Assembly: GCF_000019905.1 (NCBI RefSeq)
Contig: NC_010556.1
Span: 956,001-1,020,000 of the forward strand
DNA: 64,000 nt
From: Exiguobacterium artemiae 255-15
Lineage (GTDB): Bacteria > Bacillota > Bacilli > Exiguobacteriales > Exiguobacteriaceae
Direction: 5' to 3'
The notes beneath the pieces were generated by a model, which saw only the letters and a program-made list of their open reading frames with translations, did no database searches and was not told the origin of the DNA. Positions 18,150 through 28,404 of this stretch are shown piece by piece. The number at the start of each line of letters is the position of its first letter. Position 1 is the first letter of the stretch. The position numbers were made by a program, and so were the translations under genes.

Positions 18150-19169
18150 ATGAAGGACGTATTAACAAAACTGGCAAACGCCAATCATCTTCGTTTTGAA
18201 GAAATGCAACAAGCTGCCCGTGAACTGTTTGCGGAAGACGTCACGGACAGCGAAATCGCAGCTTTTTTGATTGCCTTAAAAGCAAAAGGGGAAACAGCGG
18301 AAGAACTGGCCGGTCTCGCCTCAATCATGCGTGAAGTCGCCGTCGACATTCCGGTATCGGGAACAGATTTCATCGACAATTGCGGTACAGGCGGTGACGG
18401 ATCCCAGTCCTTTAATATCAGCACGACAGCGGCGTTTGTCTTAGCCGGTGCCGGGGCGAAGGTCGCGAAACACGGAAACCGGAGTGTATCGAGTAAGACC
18501 GGCAGTGCCGATGTCCTGGAATCACTTGGTGTCCCGCTTGATGTCTCGACGGAAGAAATTGCGACATTACTTGAGACAAACGGGATTGCCTTTCTGTTCG
18601 CCCAACGGATGCATCCCCGTGTCAAACAAATCATGAAAGTCCGCCGTGATTTACGGATTCCGACGATTTTTAATCTGATTGGTCCGCTTACGAATCCGGT
18701 ACCCCTTAAAACACAGTTGCTCGGTATTTACCGGGAAGATTTACTGGAGACGATAGCTTTGACATTGCATCGTCTCGGACGAAAACGTGCCATCGTCCTG
18801 CACGGCGCATGCGGCATGGATGAAGCTTCACTCGCCGGAACCAATCAATTGGTGTTGCTTGATCAAGGTGAGTTGATCCGGTTCAGTCTGCACCCGGAAG
18901 AAGTCGGATTATCGGTCGCTCCAATCGAAGCAATCCGCGGCGGAACGGCAGCGGAAAATGCAGAAATTCTGTTACGGGTTCTGCGTGGGGAAGCGGGTCC
19001 ATACCGGGATACGGTGTTACTCAATGCCGGAATCGCCCTGTTTGCCGAAGGACGGGTCGAAACGATCCGAGAAGGAATTGAACGATCGGCGGAAAGCATC
19101 GATTCCGGCCGGGCACTTGAAAAATTACAGTATTTACAACGGATGAAACAACAGGAGGCGATCGGATGA
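18150..19169 (+). CDS. trpD: Anthranilate phosphoribosyltransferase
   Basis: A 339-residue type III phosphoribosyltransferase that joins PRPP to anthranilate. It shows DNCGTGGDGSQSFNIST (PRPP binding), KHGNRSVSSKTGSADVLE and MHPRVKQIMKVRRDL. I choose the ATG at 18150, 8 bases after GGAG and giving the normal family length; a GTG at 18141 overlapping trpG is possible but lacks its own site. The stop overlaps trpC by ATGA. Confidence 0.96.
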   Translation: MKDVLTKLANANHLRFEEMQQAARELFAEDVTDSEIAAFLIALKAKGETAEELAGLASIMREVAVDIPVSGTDFIDNCGTGGDGSQSFNISTTAAFVLAGAGAKVAKHGNRSVSSKTGSADVLESLGVPLDVSTEEIATLLETNGIAFLFAQRMHPRVKQIMKVRRDLRIPTIFNLIGPLTNPVPLKTQLLGIYREDLLETIALTLHRLGRKRAIVLHGACGMDEASLAGTNQLVLLDQGELIRFSLHPEEVGLSVAPIEAIRGGTAAENAEILLRVLRGEAGPYRDTVLLNAGIALFAEGRVETIREGIERSAESIDSGRALEKLQYLQRMKQQEAIG

Positions 19170-19942
19170 ATATCTTAGACCGTATCATTGAAACGAAACG
19201 ACAGGAAGTCGCCCGCTTGAAGATCGACGGTGTGGCGCAAGCAGAGGCGCGACAACTCAACCAATCGATTCATCAATCACTCGGCGGAACCGATTTGTCC
19301 GTCATCGCCGAAATCAAACGGGCATCCCCGTCAAAGGGCGATATCTCATTAAACGTTGATCCGGTGGCACAGGCGAAACGATATGCCGAAAGCGGGGCGA
19401 CAGTCATTTCCGTTCTGACCGACCAGACCTATTTTAAAGGAAGCATGGAAGATTTGGCGGCTGTCACGAAAGCAGTCGACGTCCCGGTCCTATGCAAGGA
19501 TTTTATGATTGACCGGATTCAGATTGATCTTGCGAAAGCGCATGGTGCGAGTTTGATTTTATTGATTGTTGCAGCGCTTGATGACGAGACGTTAGAGGAT
19601 TTATACGCGTATGCCTATGCAAGCGGTCTCGAAGTGTTGGTCGAGGTTCACGATGCGCTAGAACTCAAACGGGCAGAGCGGTTGCAGGCGAAAATCCTCG
19701 GAATCAACAACCGGAATCTGAAAAAATTCGAAGTGAGTCTCGACACATCACTCGAATTGCTGAAGACGAAGTCACCGGGTGTCCGCTATATCAGTGAGAG
19801 CGGCATCAAGACCGTTGCAGAAGCACAGATGCTTCATGCAGCAGGAGCGGACGGGATTCTGATTGGAGAAACACTGATGCGGGCGGAGAATCCGGCAGAT
19901 TTCATTGAAGCCGTCAACGGAGTCAAACATGACACGTATTAA
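19166..19942 (+). CDS. trpC: Indole-3-glycerol-phosphate synthase
   Basis: A 258-residue TIM-barrel enzyme that closes the indole ring from CdRP. Conserved segments are ILDRIIETKRQEV, VIAEIKRASPSKG, VLCKDFMID, LGINNRNLKKF and the phosphate-binding SESGIKT. It starts in the trpD stop (ATGA) with AGGAGG upstream. Its end overlaps trpF by 14 bases. Confidence 0.97.
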   Translation: MNILDRIIETKRQEVARLKIDGVAQAEARQLNQSIHQSLGGTDLSVIAEIKRASPSKGDISLNVDPVAQAKRYAESGATVISVLTDQTYFKGSMEDLAAVTKAVDVPVLCKDFMIDRIQIDLAKAHGASLILLIVAALDDETLEDLYAYAYASGLEVLVEVHDALELKRAERLQAKILGINNRNLKKFEVSLDTSLELLKTKSPGVRYISESGIKTVAEAQMLHAAGADGILIGETLMRAENPADFIEAVNGVKHDTY

Positions 19943-20504
19943 ATTCTGCGGGCTGAAGCGGGCGGAAGACGTCCGGTACGCTGTAAGACTGGCGGATTAT
20001 ATCGGATTCGTCTTTGCCCCGAGCAAACGTCAGGTCACAGTGACGGAAGCGGCACGGCTTCGGACAGAAATTCCAGAGACGGTTCAGGTCGTCGGCGTAT
20101 TCGTCTCGCTGACGAAACAGGAAGTCGAAGAAGCGGTGGAACAAGTCGGACTGGATTTCATTCAGCTTCATGGTCCGGTCGTGGACGAAATCTATCACGA
20201 AAAACAGGTGCCGGTCATTCAGGCACTCGCAGCCGGATCACAGGCTATGATTCATCCGGAAGCGGATTATGTCTTGTTTGATGCGCCGGAAGCCGGCAGC
20301 GGACAAACCTTTGATTGGACGACCGAGTTACAGATCGATCAACCGATGTTTGTCGCAGGCGGTCTGAATCCGGATAATGTCAAACAAGTAATCGACCGAT
20401 ACGAACCGTTTGCCGTCGATGTCTCGAGCGGAATCGAAACGGATGGTCAAAAAGATCAAACAAAAATGCAGGCATTTCATGATGCCGTAAAGGAGACTTT
20501 CTAA
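19929..20504 (+). CDS. trpF: Phosphoribosylanthranilate isomerase
   Basis: A 191-residue TIM-barrel isomerase with the start [13 protein letters not shown] (catalytic Cys), [13 protein letters not shown] and the C-terminal [13 protein letters not shown] containing the catalytic Asp. The ATG at 19929 is chosen because it gives the family start and has GGAG 6 bases upstream. The stop and the trpB start share one base. Confidence 0.96.
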   Translation: MTRIKFCGLKRAEDVRYAVRLADYIGFVFAPSKRQVTVTEAARLRTEIPETVQVVGVFVSLTKQEVEEAVEQVGLDFIQLHGPVVDEIYHEKQVPVIQALAAGSQAMIHPEADYVLFDAPEAGSGQTFDWTTELQIDQPMFVAGGLNPDNVKQVIDRYEPFAVDVSSGIETDGQKDQTKMQAFHDAVKETF

Positions 20505-21703
20505 TGACACGTTATTCACAACCGGACGCTTTAGGACAGTACGGGATTTACGGAGGACGTTATATCCCGGAAACGTTGATGCAGGCTGTTCTCGAACTGG
20601 AACAAGCCTATGCCGAAGTGAAGGAAGACCCGGCATTTCGTGAACGGATGAATGATTTGCTGGAAAACTACGTCGGCCGGCAAACTCCGCTTTATTATGC
20701 GGAACATTTGACACGGACAATCGGCGGCGCCAAAATCTACCTGAAACGGGAAGACTTAAATCATACCGGAGCGCACAAAATCAACAATACGATCGGGCAA
20801 GCCTTACTCGCTGAGCGGATGGGGAAACGTAAAATCGTCGCCGAGACCGGAGCGGGACAACACGGTGTCGCGACAGCAACCGTTTGTGCACTGCTTGATC
20901 TCGAATGTGTCATCTTCATGGGCGAAGAGGATATCCGCCGCCAGGAACTAAACGTCTTCCGGATGGAGTTGCTCGGCGCGAAAGTCGTGTCCGTCACCCA
21001 AGGAAGCCGGACGTTAAAAGATGCCGTCAATGAAGCATTGCGCTACTGGGTCAAACATGTCGACGATACGCATTACTTGATGGGCTCCGTTCTCGGACCA
21101 CACCCGTTTCCGGAAATCGTCCGTGACTTCCAGGCAGTGATCGGACAAGAGACCCGGACACAAATCCTTGAAAAAGAAGGCAAGTTACCGGAAGCTATCG
21201 TCGCCTGCGTCGGCGGCGGCAGTAATGCAATCGGAATGTTCCACCCGTTTATCGATGATGAAGAGGTTGCCTTGTACGGCATCGAAGCAGCCGGTAGCGG
21301 ACTCGAGACGGAGAAACACGCCGCGACGATGTCGAAAGGTGAAGTCGGAGTCTTGCACGGCTCGATGATGTACCTGTTGCAGGATGAGCATGGTCAAGTG
21401 ACGGAAGCACACTCGATTTCAGCGGGACTTGATTATCCGGGCGTCGGACCGGAACACAGCCTGTTAAAAGACATCGGCCGCGTCCAGTATGAAGCGGTGA
21501 CCGATCAGCAGGCACTGGATGCCTTGCAACTGCTTTGCCAAAAAGAAGGCATCATTCCCGCACTCGAATCAGCTCATGCCGTTGCCCATGCAAAGGAACT
21601 TGCGAGAGGGATGCAACCGGAAGAAGTCGTCGTCATCTGTCTCTCAGGACGCGGCGATAAGGATGTCATGACCGTCAGAAATGCCTTAAAGGGGGAAGCA
21701 TGA
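20504..21703 (+). CDS. trpB: Tryptophan synthase beta subunit
   Basis: A 399-residue PLP enzyme that condenses indole with serine. The PLP lysine K92 is in [15 protein letters not shown], the phosphate-binding loop is [12 protein letters not shown] and the catalytic Glu is in [14 protein letters not shown]. It overlaps trpF and trpA at both ends, so the operon is translationally coupled throughout. Confidence 0.97.
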   Translation: MTRYSQPDALGQYGIYGGRYIPETLMQAVLELEQAYAEVKEDPAFRERMNDLLENYVGRQTPLYYAEHLTRTIGGAKIYLKREDLNHTGAHKINNTIGQALLAERMGKRKIVAETGAGQHGVATATVCALLDLECVIFMGEEDIRRQELNVFRMELLGAKVVSVTQGSRTLKDAVNEALRYWVKHVDDTHYLMGSVLGPHPFPEIVRDFQAVIGQETRTQILEKEGKLPEAIVACVGGGSNAIGMFHPFIDDEEVALYGIEAAGSGLETEKHAATMSKGEVGVLHGSMMYLLQDEHGQVTEAHSISAGLDYPGVGPEHSLLKDIGRVQYEAVTDQQALDALQLLCQKEGIIPALESAHAVAHAKELARGMQPEEVVVICLSGRGDKDVMTVRNALKGEA

Positions 21704-22482
21704 TGCGATTAGAACAAGCGATTCGCACAGTCAATGCACGTGGTGAAAAAGCCTTTATCCCGTATGTGATGGGAGGAGACGGAGGCATCGACCGTCTGCC
21801 GGATATTTTAGCGTTCCTCGAACGATCGGGTGCGACGGCAATTGAAGTCGGTGTCCCGTTTTCCGATCCGGTCGCCGATGGTCCGGTCATTCAGGAGGCA
21901 GGTTTGCGGGCACTGGCGGATAATATCAGTCTGAAGGATGTTCTCGAAGCAATCCGGATTGCCCGTCAGTCGACGGGCGTGCCGATTGTCGTCATGACTT
22001 ACTTGAATCCGATTTTCCGCTTCGGCATTGATACTTTTTTATCGACCTGTCGTGAAGTCGGCGTCGACGGACTGATTATTCCTGATTTACCGCTCGAGCA
22101 AAGCGATCAGTTTTTTGCCGGACGCAATAAACAGGACATCGCACTCGTTCAACTGGTGTCGTTGACAAGTCCGATGGAACGGATTGAGAAACTGGCGGCG
22201 CACAGTGAAGGATTCCTCTATGCTGTGACTGTCAACGGAACGACCGGTGGACAGACAAACTTCGGGGATTCGCTCGAACAGCATTTGGCAAAAGTGGCAC
22301 AGCTGAGTCCGGTGCCGGTTATGGCCGGTTTCGGAATCAGTACGCCGGAACATGTCCGTCAACTAAGTACAAGTGTTGCCGGTGTCATCGTCGGCAGTAA
22401 GATCGTCGAATTGTTGCAACAGGGAGATGAAGCGACCATCGAACAGTTGATGGCGGCCCGTCTGCCGGACGTGACGGTGTAA
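21700..22482 (+). CDS. trpA: Tryptophan synthase alpha subunit
   Basis: A 260-residue TIM barrel that releases indole and passes it to TrpB. The catalytic Glu is in [20 protein letters not shown] and the second acidic residue in [11 protein letters not shown]; phosphate binding is at [12 protein letters not shown]. Two ATG codons (21700 and 21703) are possible. Last gene of the operon, closed by the terminator at 22501-22539. Confidence 0.97.
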   Translation: MMRLEQAIRTVNARGEKAFIPYVMGGDGGIDRLPDILAFLERSGATAIEVGVPFSDPVADGPVIQEAGLRALADNISLKDVLEAIRIARQSTGVPIVVMTYLNPIFRFGIDTFLSTCREVGVDGLIIPDLPLEQSDQFFAGRNKQDIALVQLVSLTSPMERIEKLAAHSEGFLYAVTVNGTTGGQTNFGDSLEQHLAKVAQLSPVPVMAGFGISTPEHVRQLSTSVAGVIVGSKIVELLQQGDEATIEQLMAARLPDVTV

Positions 22483-22500
22483 GATCAGACAATCAAAATC

Positions 22501-22539
22501 AAAGGGTGCCGGATTGATTTCCGGCACCCTTATTTTTTT
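22501..22539 (+). terminator. Bidirectional terminator between trpA and the converging PBP gene
   Basis: AAGGGTGCCGG (22502-22512) pairs perfectly with CCGGCACCCTT (22521-22531); T-rich on the plus side and preceded by an A run on the other. Confidence 0.9.
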
Positions 22540-22550
22540 AGGCTCAGTTT

Positions 22551-24539
22551 TTACCTATTGGCATGACTTTTTAAGACGTCCGCGACGAGTCCCGAGACAT
22601 ACGGGCTGCCCCGGTCTTCCTGTTCGACCGATTCAATCATGATGGCGACGAGCAGATCTTTTCTGTCATTGTCATAACCGACGAAAAATCCGTTTTCCTG
22701 TCCGTTTTCTTCGCCTGCTTTTTTCAATTCGGCCGTACCGGTCTTACCGGCGACTTTAATCTCAGGAATTTCGGCCGGTAAGGAATAACCGGCATGGACG
22801 ACGTCATACAGATCGTTGCGGATCAAGGCGGCATCTTTTGCTTCGAGGAGATCTTTTTTCCAGACCTGTTTGGTTTCTTCCTCAGCGAGCAATGTTGGTC
22901 GGTAAATCGTTCCGTCCGTCAGGAAGATTTCGTACATCGACGCAAGGTGCAGGATGTTCGTCAGCATTTGTCCTTGACCGTAAGACGTATCCATCAGCTG
23001 TCCGTCGGAAGCAATCGAGCCGTCGTTTGAAATTTGTGATGCCCGCATCGGATAGGTGAAGGGAATCTTTTCACCGTATCCGAGTGCTTCAAGACCCGAA
23101 GTAAACGTTTTGGTCCCGATCTGTTCGAGTGTTGATTTTGCAAAGTAGACATTATCCGAGTAAACGAGCGCATTATGCAGATTGACCGGATCCGGTGTTT
23201 CATGAATCCGGGTAACGTTAAACCCGTCGATCTTCGTTTTTAACCCGTCAATCGTATAAGCTTTTTCCGGATCAAGTGTCTTGCTGTTTAAACCTACTGC
23301 AGCCGTCAACGGTTTTTGGGTCGATCCGGGTGCAAAAGCACTTGTAAACCGGTTTAAGAGCGGTTGGTCGGGATCGTTCGTCAATGTATCGAGCCGAGCC
23401 TGAGAAATGCCCGTCGTAAACTCGGACGGATCAAATCCCGGTGAACTTAGCAGGACCCGTGTTTCACCCGTCCGTGGGTCGATGACGGCTGCGGTTCCCG
23501 GATCGTCTTTCATCGTTGCATAGGTCGTTTGCTGCAACTTGCCGTCAATCGTCAGCTGGATGTCTTGTCCATCCTTTGCTTTCGTCTCTGCGACATCAAC
23601 CGTTGATTGATCTGGTTTAACAATTTCGATTCGGGCACCCGATTTCCCGCGTAATGTTTCGTCGAGTACCTGCTCGAGCCCACGTTTTCCGACTTGTTCA
23701 CCGGCCTGAATGGTTTGTTTCGATTGTTTGATGTCATCCGCAGTCGCCGAACCGGTATAGCCGATTAAATGGGAAGTCGCTTTGCCGAACGGATACGCCC
23801 GGACTTCCGTTTCCTTGACGCTGACACCATCAATCTGTTTCAGACGATTGATTTGTGTTTTGTCGTTTGCTGCATATGTTTTCAACGGAACGAACTGTCC
23901 GTCTTTGACCCAGCTGGCGGCGAGCGCCTCTTCAATCGCTGAGACAGGACGGTTCAACTGTTTGGCGAGCGTCTTAAGATCGTTGATTTTGCCTGCGACC
24001 ACACCGACCACGTATCCGGTTCCCGTTGTAGCAAGAGGTTGCTTTTTCGTATCAAGCAAATCACCGCGTTTCGCCTCGAGTGTCGTCAATTGAATCTTGT
24101 CTTCTTTCTTGAAATCCTTTAGAACAAAAGAAGAATCCCAGTTGATGTACCAGTTTTCTGTATCTTTCTGTTTTTCGAACGTTAACGGAATTTCTTTTTT
24201 GTAGGAAACGGGTCCGGCCAATGTCTCAAAAGAAATCGTGACCGGTAAACTTGCCTGTTTCTCATCCTCATTTTTGTCTGTTTTCGTCCGTGTGACGGAA
24301 ATGTTTTCAATCGCAAGAGACGCTGCTAGTTTTTTCGTCCGATCGATGAATTCCTTTTTACCGTATGTTTTTTTCGTTTCTGTACTGGCATACTCCGCGT
24401 ACATTTTTTCATAATCCTGTTTTTCCCATAACTTAATATAGGCGTCCAGTCGTTCTTCCGGTGTCGGTTGATCCTGACATCCGGCAAGTATCGTCAGCAC
24501 GAAGCTGGTTGAAAGCAGAAGCGGGAGTGTCTTCTTCAA
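22551..24539 (-). CDS. Penicillin-binding transpeptidase lipoprotein (PBP3/MecA-like)
   Basis: A 662-residue lipoprotein with a signal peptide and lipobox (LTILAGC). An MecA_N-type NTF2-like domain spans about residues 25-145, then a PBP dimer domain, then a transpeptidase domain with S406 in GSTQK, SDN in YSDNVYF and K599 in AGKTGTAEL. All three active-site motifs are intact, so it should cross-link peptidoglycan at the outer membrane face. The architecture and length match B. subtilis PbpC (PBP3), a low-affinity class B PBP. It may contribute to beta-lactam tolerance by analogy with MecA; that is inference. Confidence 0.93.
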   Translation of the reverse strand: MKKTLPLLLSTSFVLTILAGCQDQPTPEERLDAYIKLWEKQDYEKMYAEYASTETKKTYGKKEFIDRTKKLAASLAIENISVTRTKTDKNEDEKQASLPVTISFETLAGPVSYKKEIPLTFEKQKDTENWYINWDSSFVLKDFKKEDKIQLTTLEAKRGDLLDTKKQPLATTGTGYVVGVVAGKINDLKTLAKQLNRPVSAIEEALAASWVKDGQFVPLKTYAANDKTQINRLKQIDGVSVKETEVRAYPFGKATSHLIGYTGSATADDIKQSKQTIQAGEQVGKRGLEQVLDETLRGKSGARIEIVKPDQSTVDVAETKAKDGQDIQLTIDGKLQQTTYATMKDDPGTAAVIDPRTGETRVLLSSPGFDPSEFTTGISQARLDTLTNDPDQPLLNRFTSAFAPGSTQKPLTAAVGLNSKTLDPEKAYTIDGLKTKIDGFNVTRIHETPDPVNLHNALVYSDNVYFAKSTLEQIGTKTFTSGLEALGYGEKIPFTYPMRASQISNDGSIASDGQLMDTSYGQGQMLTNILHLASMYEIFLTDGTIYRPTLLAEEETKQVWKKDLLEAKDAALIRNDLYDVVHAGYSLPAEIPEIKVAGKTGTAELKKAGEENGQENGFFVGYDNDRKDLLVAIMIESVEQEDRGSPYVSGLVADVLKSHANR

Positions 24540-24615
24540 GGGAAATCCTCCTTTTACGAGCAGTCTATTTTACAACCGTACCATTCTTTCGGAAGGATTT
24601 CATCTTGAACGAACG

Positions 24616-24652
24616 ACAAAAAACTCACACGAAGACAAACATTCGTGTGAGT
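24616..24652 (-). terminator. Terminator of the M23 peptidase gene
   Basis: Perfect 11-base stem ACTCACACGAA/TTCGTGTGAGT (24623-24652) followed by a T run on the minus strand. Confidence 0.87.
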
Positions 24653-24664
24653 GGAGTTTACATC

Positions 24665-25381
24665 TTAATTGAAGTAGTTTAATGGGTTGACGCTGTTTGC
24701 TGCATATGTACCGCTGTAGACATAACTACCGCGATGCATTTCGAAGTGAAGGTGAGCACCGAAAGCATTACCTGTTGCACCAATCGTTCCGATCTTTGTG
24801 CCTTTGGCAATCGTTTGCCCAACATACACGGAACGGCTGTTTAAATGAGCATAGACTGTCGTATATGAGACACCGTTGACAGTATGTTTCATCATGATGT
24901 GATTACCGTAGGCCCCGTAATACCGGGAAGTGATGACGGTACCGCCGGCAGAAGCATAAACCGGTGTGCCCGTTGGTGCGCCGATGTCGATTCCGTTATG
25001 GAAGGTATAGCCGTAGACACCGCTTGCTCCGCCATATCCCTGAGTAATCGGACCACTTGCCGGGCGGGAAAATCCGCTTGACGCTTTAGTAGAAGTCGTG
25101 ACACTGTATTTTTTTGCATATGTAGAAGACACATAGCGGGCAGTGCCGCCGTAAGAAATTTTTGTCCAAGATCCCGAAACACCCAGATAATTGAACGTTT
25201 GGCCGGAATTGACACTTCCGACAACTCGGTAAGCCGTTGAAGGACCGGTCCGGACGCGGACACCGTCTGCCGTTATTTTTACTTTATACGTCGTTGCTGC
25301 TTCCGCTTTTTGTGTGGGAAGAGCAGAAAAACCAGAAACCATCAGGGCTGTCATTGTCATAGTTGTAAGTAAACGTTTCAT
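24665..25381 (-). CDS. Secreted M23 endopeptidase with SH3 domain
   Basis: A 238-residue exported cell-wall hydrolase. A signal peptide (MKRLLTTMTMTALMVSGFSA, cleaved near AEA) is followed by a bacterial SH3 domain (about 28-90, VKITADGVRVRTGPST) and a C-terminal peptidase M23 domain. Zinc ligands are visible in HNGIDIG and HLHFE. The start is the ATG at 25381 after AGGAGG; a longer in-frame start at 25528 would put a non-signal extension in front. It probably cleaves peptide cross-links of peptidoglycan. Expressed alone, with a promoter at 25505 and its own terminator. Confidence 0.93.
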   Translation of the reverse strand: MKRLLTTMTMTALMVSGFSALPTQKAEAATTYKVKITADGVRVRTGPSTAYRVVGSVNSGQTFNYLGVSGSWTKISYGGTARYVSSTYAKKYSVTTSTKASSGFSRPASGPITQGYGGASGVYGYTFHNGIDIGAPTGTPVYASAGGTVITSRYYGAYGNHIMMKHTVNGVSYTTVYAHLNSRSVYVGQTIAKGTKIGTIGATGNAFGAHLHFEMHRGSYVYSGTYAANSVNPLNYFN

Positions 25382-25504
25382 GTGGAAGTTCCTCCTAAAA
25401 TGTGAAAGACGACGGACGATTATGTAAGGGAACAAGACCCTTTCAAAGTTGTAAGATATGAAGTTCATATACTTAATATGTATAAATATTTTCTTGCTAG
25501 AATG

Positions 25505-25510
25505 ATTATA
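25505..25510 (-). promoter_or_regulatory. Extended -10 promoter of the M23 peptidase gene
   Basis: TATAAT preceded by TGC on the minus strand; the -35 region is T-rich and weak. It predicts a 5' leader of about 120 bases containing a small AAGGG/CCCTT hairpin (about 25421-25437). The rest of 25382-25706 is AT-rich and holds no gene that I can see. Confidence 0.55.
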
Positions 25511-25654
25511 GCATCGCGAATAACACAAAAATATTTCAATTTCATTGCAAAGTTATAGTTGTATAACATATATTGTAATGGATAATATTTCATTTAGTAT
25601 CTGAATTTGTTTTTATAAAAATAGAAATTAAAAGTCCTCTTTTGAAAAAATATT

Positions 25655-25689
25655 AAAAAACGTGATGATGCGCCAGGCACATCATCACG
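25655..25689 (-). terminator. Terminator of the lipid kinase gene
   Basis: CGTGATGATG and CATCATCACG form a 10-base stem, with TTTTTT following on the minus strand. Confidence 0.87.
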
Positions 25690-25706
25690 AATATAGGCAA
25701 TAAGGA

Positions 25707-26597
25707 TTATTTAGATACAGGAGCAAAGACTGTTAAATGTTGACTTAACACTTGGACTGTCACCGGCAGATGACCGGCTGTATCACCGTCGGCATTAATC
25801 GGAAGACGTTCTTTTGAATCGACATGAACTTCTTTTGTCGTAAAGTATTCGACTTGATCGGCATCGGAAATTTTTCCGGTCAATAATTTTGGTAAGGCCT
25901 GTAAGGCATCAAAGAAACCAAGCTGTTTAACGATGAAGACGTGTAACAAACCATCATCCACACGGGCATCCTTTGCGAATGATTCGAAACCACCGACAGA
26001 ATTAGTTAGGGAAATGATCAAAAGAGGAGTTTCACCATCAAACGATTCTTCTTCCGCCGTCAGGCGAATCGGATACGGACTGTGGTCCTTAAAAGCTTTT
26101 AATCCTTCGATGAAGTAGGCGACGGAACCGAGTGATGTTTTTTGTTCGACACTGACTTCTTCGACAGCTTCAGCGATTAACCCGACCGCGATGACGTTCA
26201 TGAAATAATGGTCATCATATTTCCCGATGTCGAGTGGACGGGACGGGGCATCCTCTAAAATACTGATCGCCTCCTCGGGATCAGTCGGGATGTGTAAAGC
26301 GCGTGCTAAATCATTGACCGTCCCGAGAGGTACGATTCCGAGAGTCGGACGATGCGCCTGTTCCGCGATACCGGTGATGACTTCATTCACTGTTCCGTCC
26401 CCGCCCATGGCGACGACGGCATCATAGTGGCCGAGTGAAGCTTGTGTGGCGAATTCAGTTGCATCAAGTTCTTTTTCCGTGAAGCGTACATCAACTTCCG
26501 TAAACCGTTGAGCCAATGTTCCTTCAGCGAGTTCCGCATGTTTTTTACCGAGTTCTTTACCGGACGATGGATTGATAATGAGCATGACTTTTGACAC
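25707..26597 (-). CDS. YegS/BmrU-family lipid kinase
   Basis: A 296-residue diacylglycerol-kinase-fold enzyme. The N-terminal nucleotide-binding domain shows LIINPSSGKELGKK and the hallmark AMGGDGTVNEVITGI with GIVPLGTVNDLARAL. The C-terminal beta-sandwich ends in INADGDTAGHLPV. Members phosphorylate diacylglycerol or related lipids at the membrane. In B. subtilis bmrU lies next to the bkd operon, so this is a probable positional orthologue separated by the trp operon. AGGAGGA precedes the ATG. The lipid substrate is not determinable from sequence. Confidence 0.9.
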   Translation of the reverse strand: MSKVMLIINPSSGKELGKKHAELAEGTLAQRFTEVDVRFTEKELDATEFATQASLGHYDAVVAMGGDGTVNEVITGIAEQAHRPTLGIVPLGTVNDLARALHIPTDPEEAISILEDAPSRPLDIGKYDDHYFMNVIAVGLIAEAVEEVSVEQKTSLGSVAYFIEGLKAFKDHSPYPIRLTAEEESFDGETPLLIISLTNSVGGFESFAKDARVDDGLLHVFIVKQLGFFDALQALPKLLTGKISDADQVEYFTTKEVHVDSKERLPINADGDTAGHLPVTVQVLSQHLTVFAPVSK

Positions 26598-26664
26598 AAA
26601 TGATTCCTCCTTTAATTCTACCTGTTCCTATTTTCCCAAGATTACATAAACATAATCCTGGACA

Positions 26665-26703
26665 GAAAAAAACCTTGGACATCGACAGACGTCATGTCCA
26701 AGG
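26665..26703 (-). terminator. Terminator of the AGCS symporter gene
   Basis: CCTTGGACAT/ATGTCCAAGG (26673-26703), perfect 10-base stem, followed by a T run on the minus strand. Confidence 0.88.
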
Positions 26704-26714
26704 CGATTTTGAAA

Positions 26715-28190
26715 TTAGCGGCGGGCGATTGGCGGTGGGGATGCTTCTCCAGCTGCCGGACGAACCGTTTCTTCTTCGTCCCAACACTCTGTATTTTCGA
26801 TACCGAGAGCTTTCGCCGAGAAAACAGGATCAAGTCCTTTTTTCCGTTGTTCCTGGTAATCGTTGATGACTTTCAGCGCGATGCCACCTAAAAGTGAGAT
26901 GGCCGTCAAGTTGATCAAGGTCATACCGGCCATGAAGAGATCGGCAAAACTCCAGACCATTCCGAGACTGAGAACAGATCCGATGAAAACGAAAGCCATT
27001 GTCGCAATCCGGAATCCGAAGACGGCAGCCGGACTGTTTTTGATGAATTCAATGTTCGTTTCGCCGTAGTAATAACTGCCGACAATGGAACTGAAGGCAA
27101 ACAGGAAAACACAGACTGCGATGAAAGCCGGGGCAACAGCTCCAAGCTGTTCGCCTAAAGCATTTTGTAACATCGCAATTCCTTCACCGTTTCCGGCAGC
27201 ATAGCTGTCACTCAACAAGACGATGGCAGCAGTTGCTGTACAGACGATCAGTGTATCGAGGAAAACACCCAGTGTCTGGAGGAACCCTTGTTTTGCAGGG
27301 TGCGAGACTTCAGCCGCAGCCGCAGCATTTGGTGCTGAACCCATTCCGGCCTCGTTCGAGAAGAGACCCCGTTTAACACCAAGTGAGATAGCTGCTCCGA
27401 CAGATCCGCCGACGGCTTGTTCGATGCCGAATGCGCTTTTGAGAATCATCATGAAGACAGCAGGGAGTTCTGTGAAGTTCGTGACGACAACGAAGAGGGC
27501 AGCAATCAGATAAAGACCCGCCATGATCGGGACAACGACAGCAGAGAATTTCGCAACGCGGTGAACACCGCCGAAGATGACGAGTCCTGTCAAGACGACG
27601 AGGACACCGCCGATAACGGCTTTGTTGATTCCAAAGGCATTGTCAAAGGCAGCTGCGATCGTATTCGATTGAACCGAGTTGAAAATCAAACCAAAAGTGA
27701 CGGCAATCAAGATGGCGAAAACAACACCGAGAGCACGGTTTTTCAATCCTTTTTCGATGTAGTAGGCCGGTCCGCCGCGGTAAGCGTTGGTCTTACTGTC
27801 GCGGACTTTGTAGACCTGAGCGAGCGTGCTTTCAATCAAAGCCGTTGCTCCACCGAGCAAAGCGACCATCCACATCCAGAAGACGGCACCGGGACCGCCA
27901 AGCGTGATGGCAATCGTAACGCCGGCTAAATTACCTGTCCCGATCCGGGTAGCGGCGCCGATGAAGAACGATTGCAGTGAAGTGATGCTTTCTCCTTCAT
28001 CATCCGTTGTTTTCTCATTTTTATCGAGTGTGACACGGAACATTTCTTTTAAGTACCGGAACTGAATGAATTTTGTCCGGATGGTGAAGTAGATGCCGAC
28101 GCCGATTAGTGCCGCGATTAAAACATAAGACCATAATAAGTTGTTGGCAAAATCGACTCCTGATTGTACTGCTTGCTGAAAGGCATCCAT
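26715..28190 (-). CDS. Alanine/glycine:cation symporter (AGCS family)
   Basis: A 491-residue polytopic membrane protein with about 11 hydrophobic segments. Family signatures include GNLAGVTIAITLGGPGAVFWMW, GGPAYYIEKGL and GVKRGLFSNEAGMGSAPNAA. It should import alanine, glycine or a related small amino acid with Na+ or H+, like B. subtilis AlsT. The C-terminal tail is hydrophilic and Glu/Pro-rich. AGGAGGA precedes the ATG. Monocistronic between its own terminator and an AT-rich upstream region. Confidence 0.93.
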   Translation of the reverse strand: MDAFQQAVQSGVDFANNLLWSYVLIAALIGVGIYFTIRTKFIQFRYLKEMFRVTLDKNEKTTDDEGESITSLQSFFIGAATRIGTGNLAGVTIAITLGGPGAVFWMWMVALLGGATALIESTLAQVYKVRDSKTNAYRGGPAYYIEKGLKNRALGVVFAILIAVTFGLIFNSVQSNTIAAAFDNAFGINKAVIGGVLVVLTGLVIFGGVHRVAKFSAVVVPIMAGLYLIAALFVVVTNFTELPAVFMMILKSAFGIEQAVGGSVGAAISLGVKRGLFSNEAGMGSAPNAAAAAEVSHPAKQGFLQTLGVFLDTLIVCTATAAIVLLSDSYAAGNGEGIAMLQNALGEQLGAVAPAFIAVCVFLFAFSSIVGSYYYGETNIEFIKNSPAAVFGFRIATMAFVFIGSVLSLGMVWSFADLFMAGMTLINLTAISLLGGIALKVINDYQEQRKKGLDPVFSAKALGIENTECWDEEETVRPAAGEASPPPIARR

Positions 28191-28344
28191 CTGAAAAATT
28201 CCTCCTCATGTGTTGTGGTAAAATGGCTATAAGCTAAATTATACGAATTTTCAGATAATTAACAAGAGAAATTTTAAAACTTTTTTTCGGAAACTAATCG
28301 AATTAATTATTTAGAATGTAAAAAGAAAACTTGATTCAGAATGA

Positions 28345-28377
28345 GAAAAAAAGACCTGTCGATGATTACGACAGGTC
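28345..28377 (-). terminator. Terminator of the ABC-F gene
   Basis: GACCTGTCG/CGACAGGTC (28353-28377) with a run of seven T on the minus strand. Confidence 0.87.
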
Positions 28378-28404
28378 AAAACAGGGTGATGTATGGTTAG
28401 AGAA

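Noticed and set aside
24665-25528. Longer start (25528) for the M23 peptidase
   Set aside because: It would precede a perfect signal peptide with an odd basic/aromatic stretch and overlaps the promoter; AGGAGG supports 25381.
25382-25706. c-di-AMP (ydaO) riboswitch before the cell-wall hydrolase
   Set aside because: Such switches often precede M23 or NlpC genes, but the predicted leader is only about 120 bases and lacks the conserved blocks I would expect.
27417-27929. 170-codon plus-strand frame within the AGCS symporter gene
   Set aside because: Shadow of a well-conserved transporter; the product is Asp/Asn/Arg-rich low-quality sequence.
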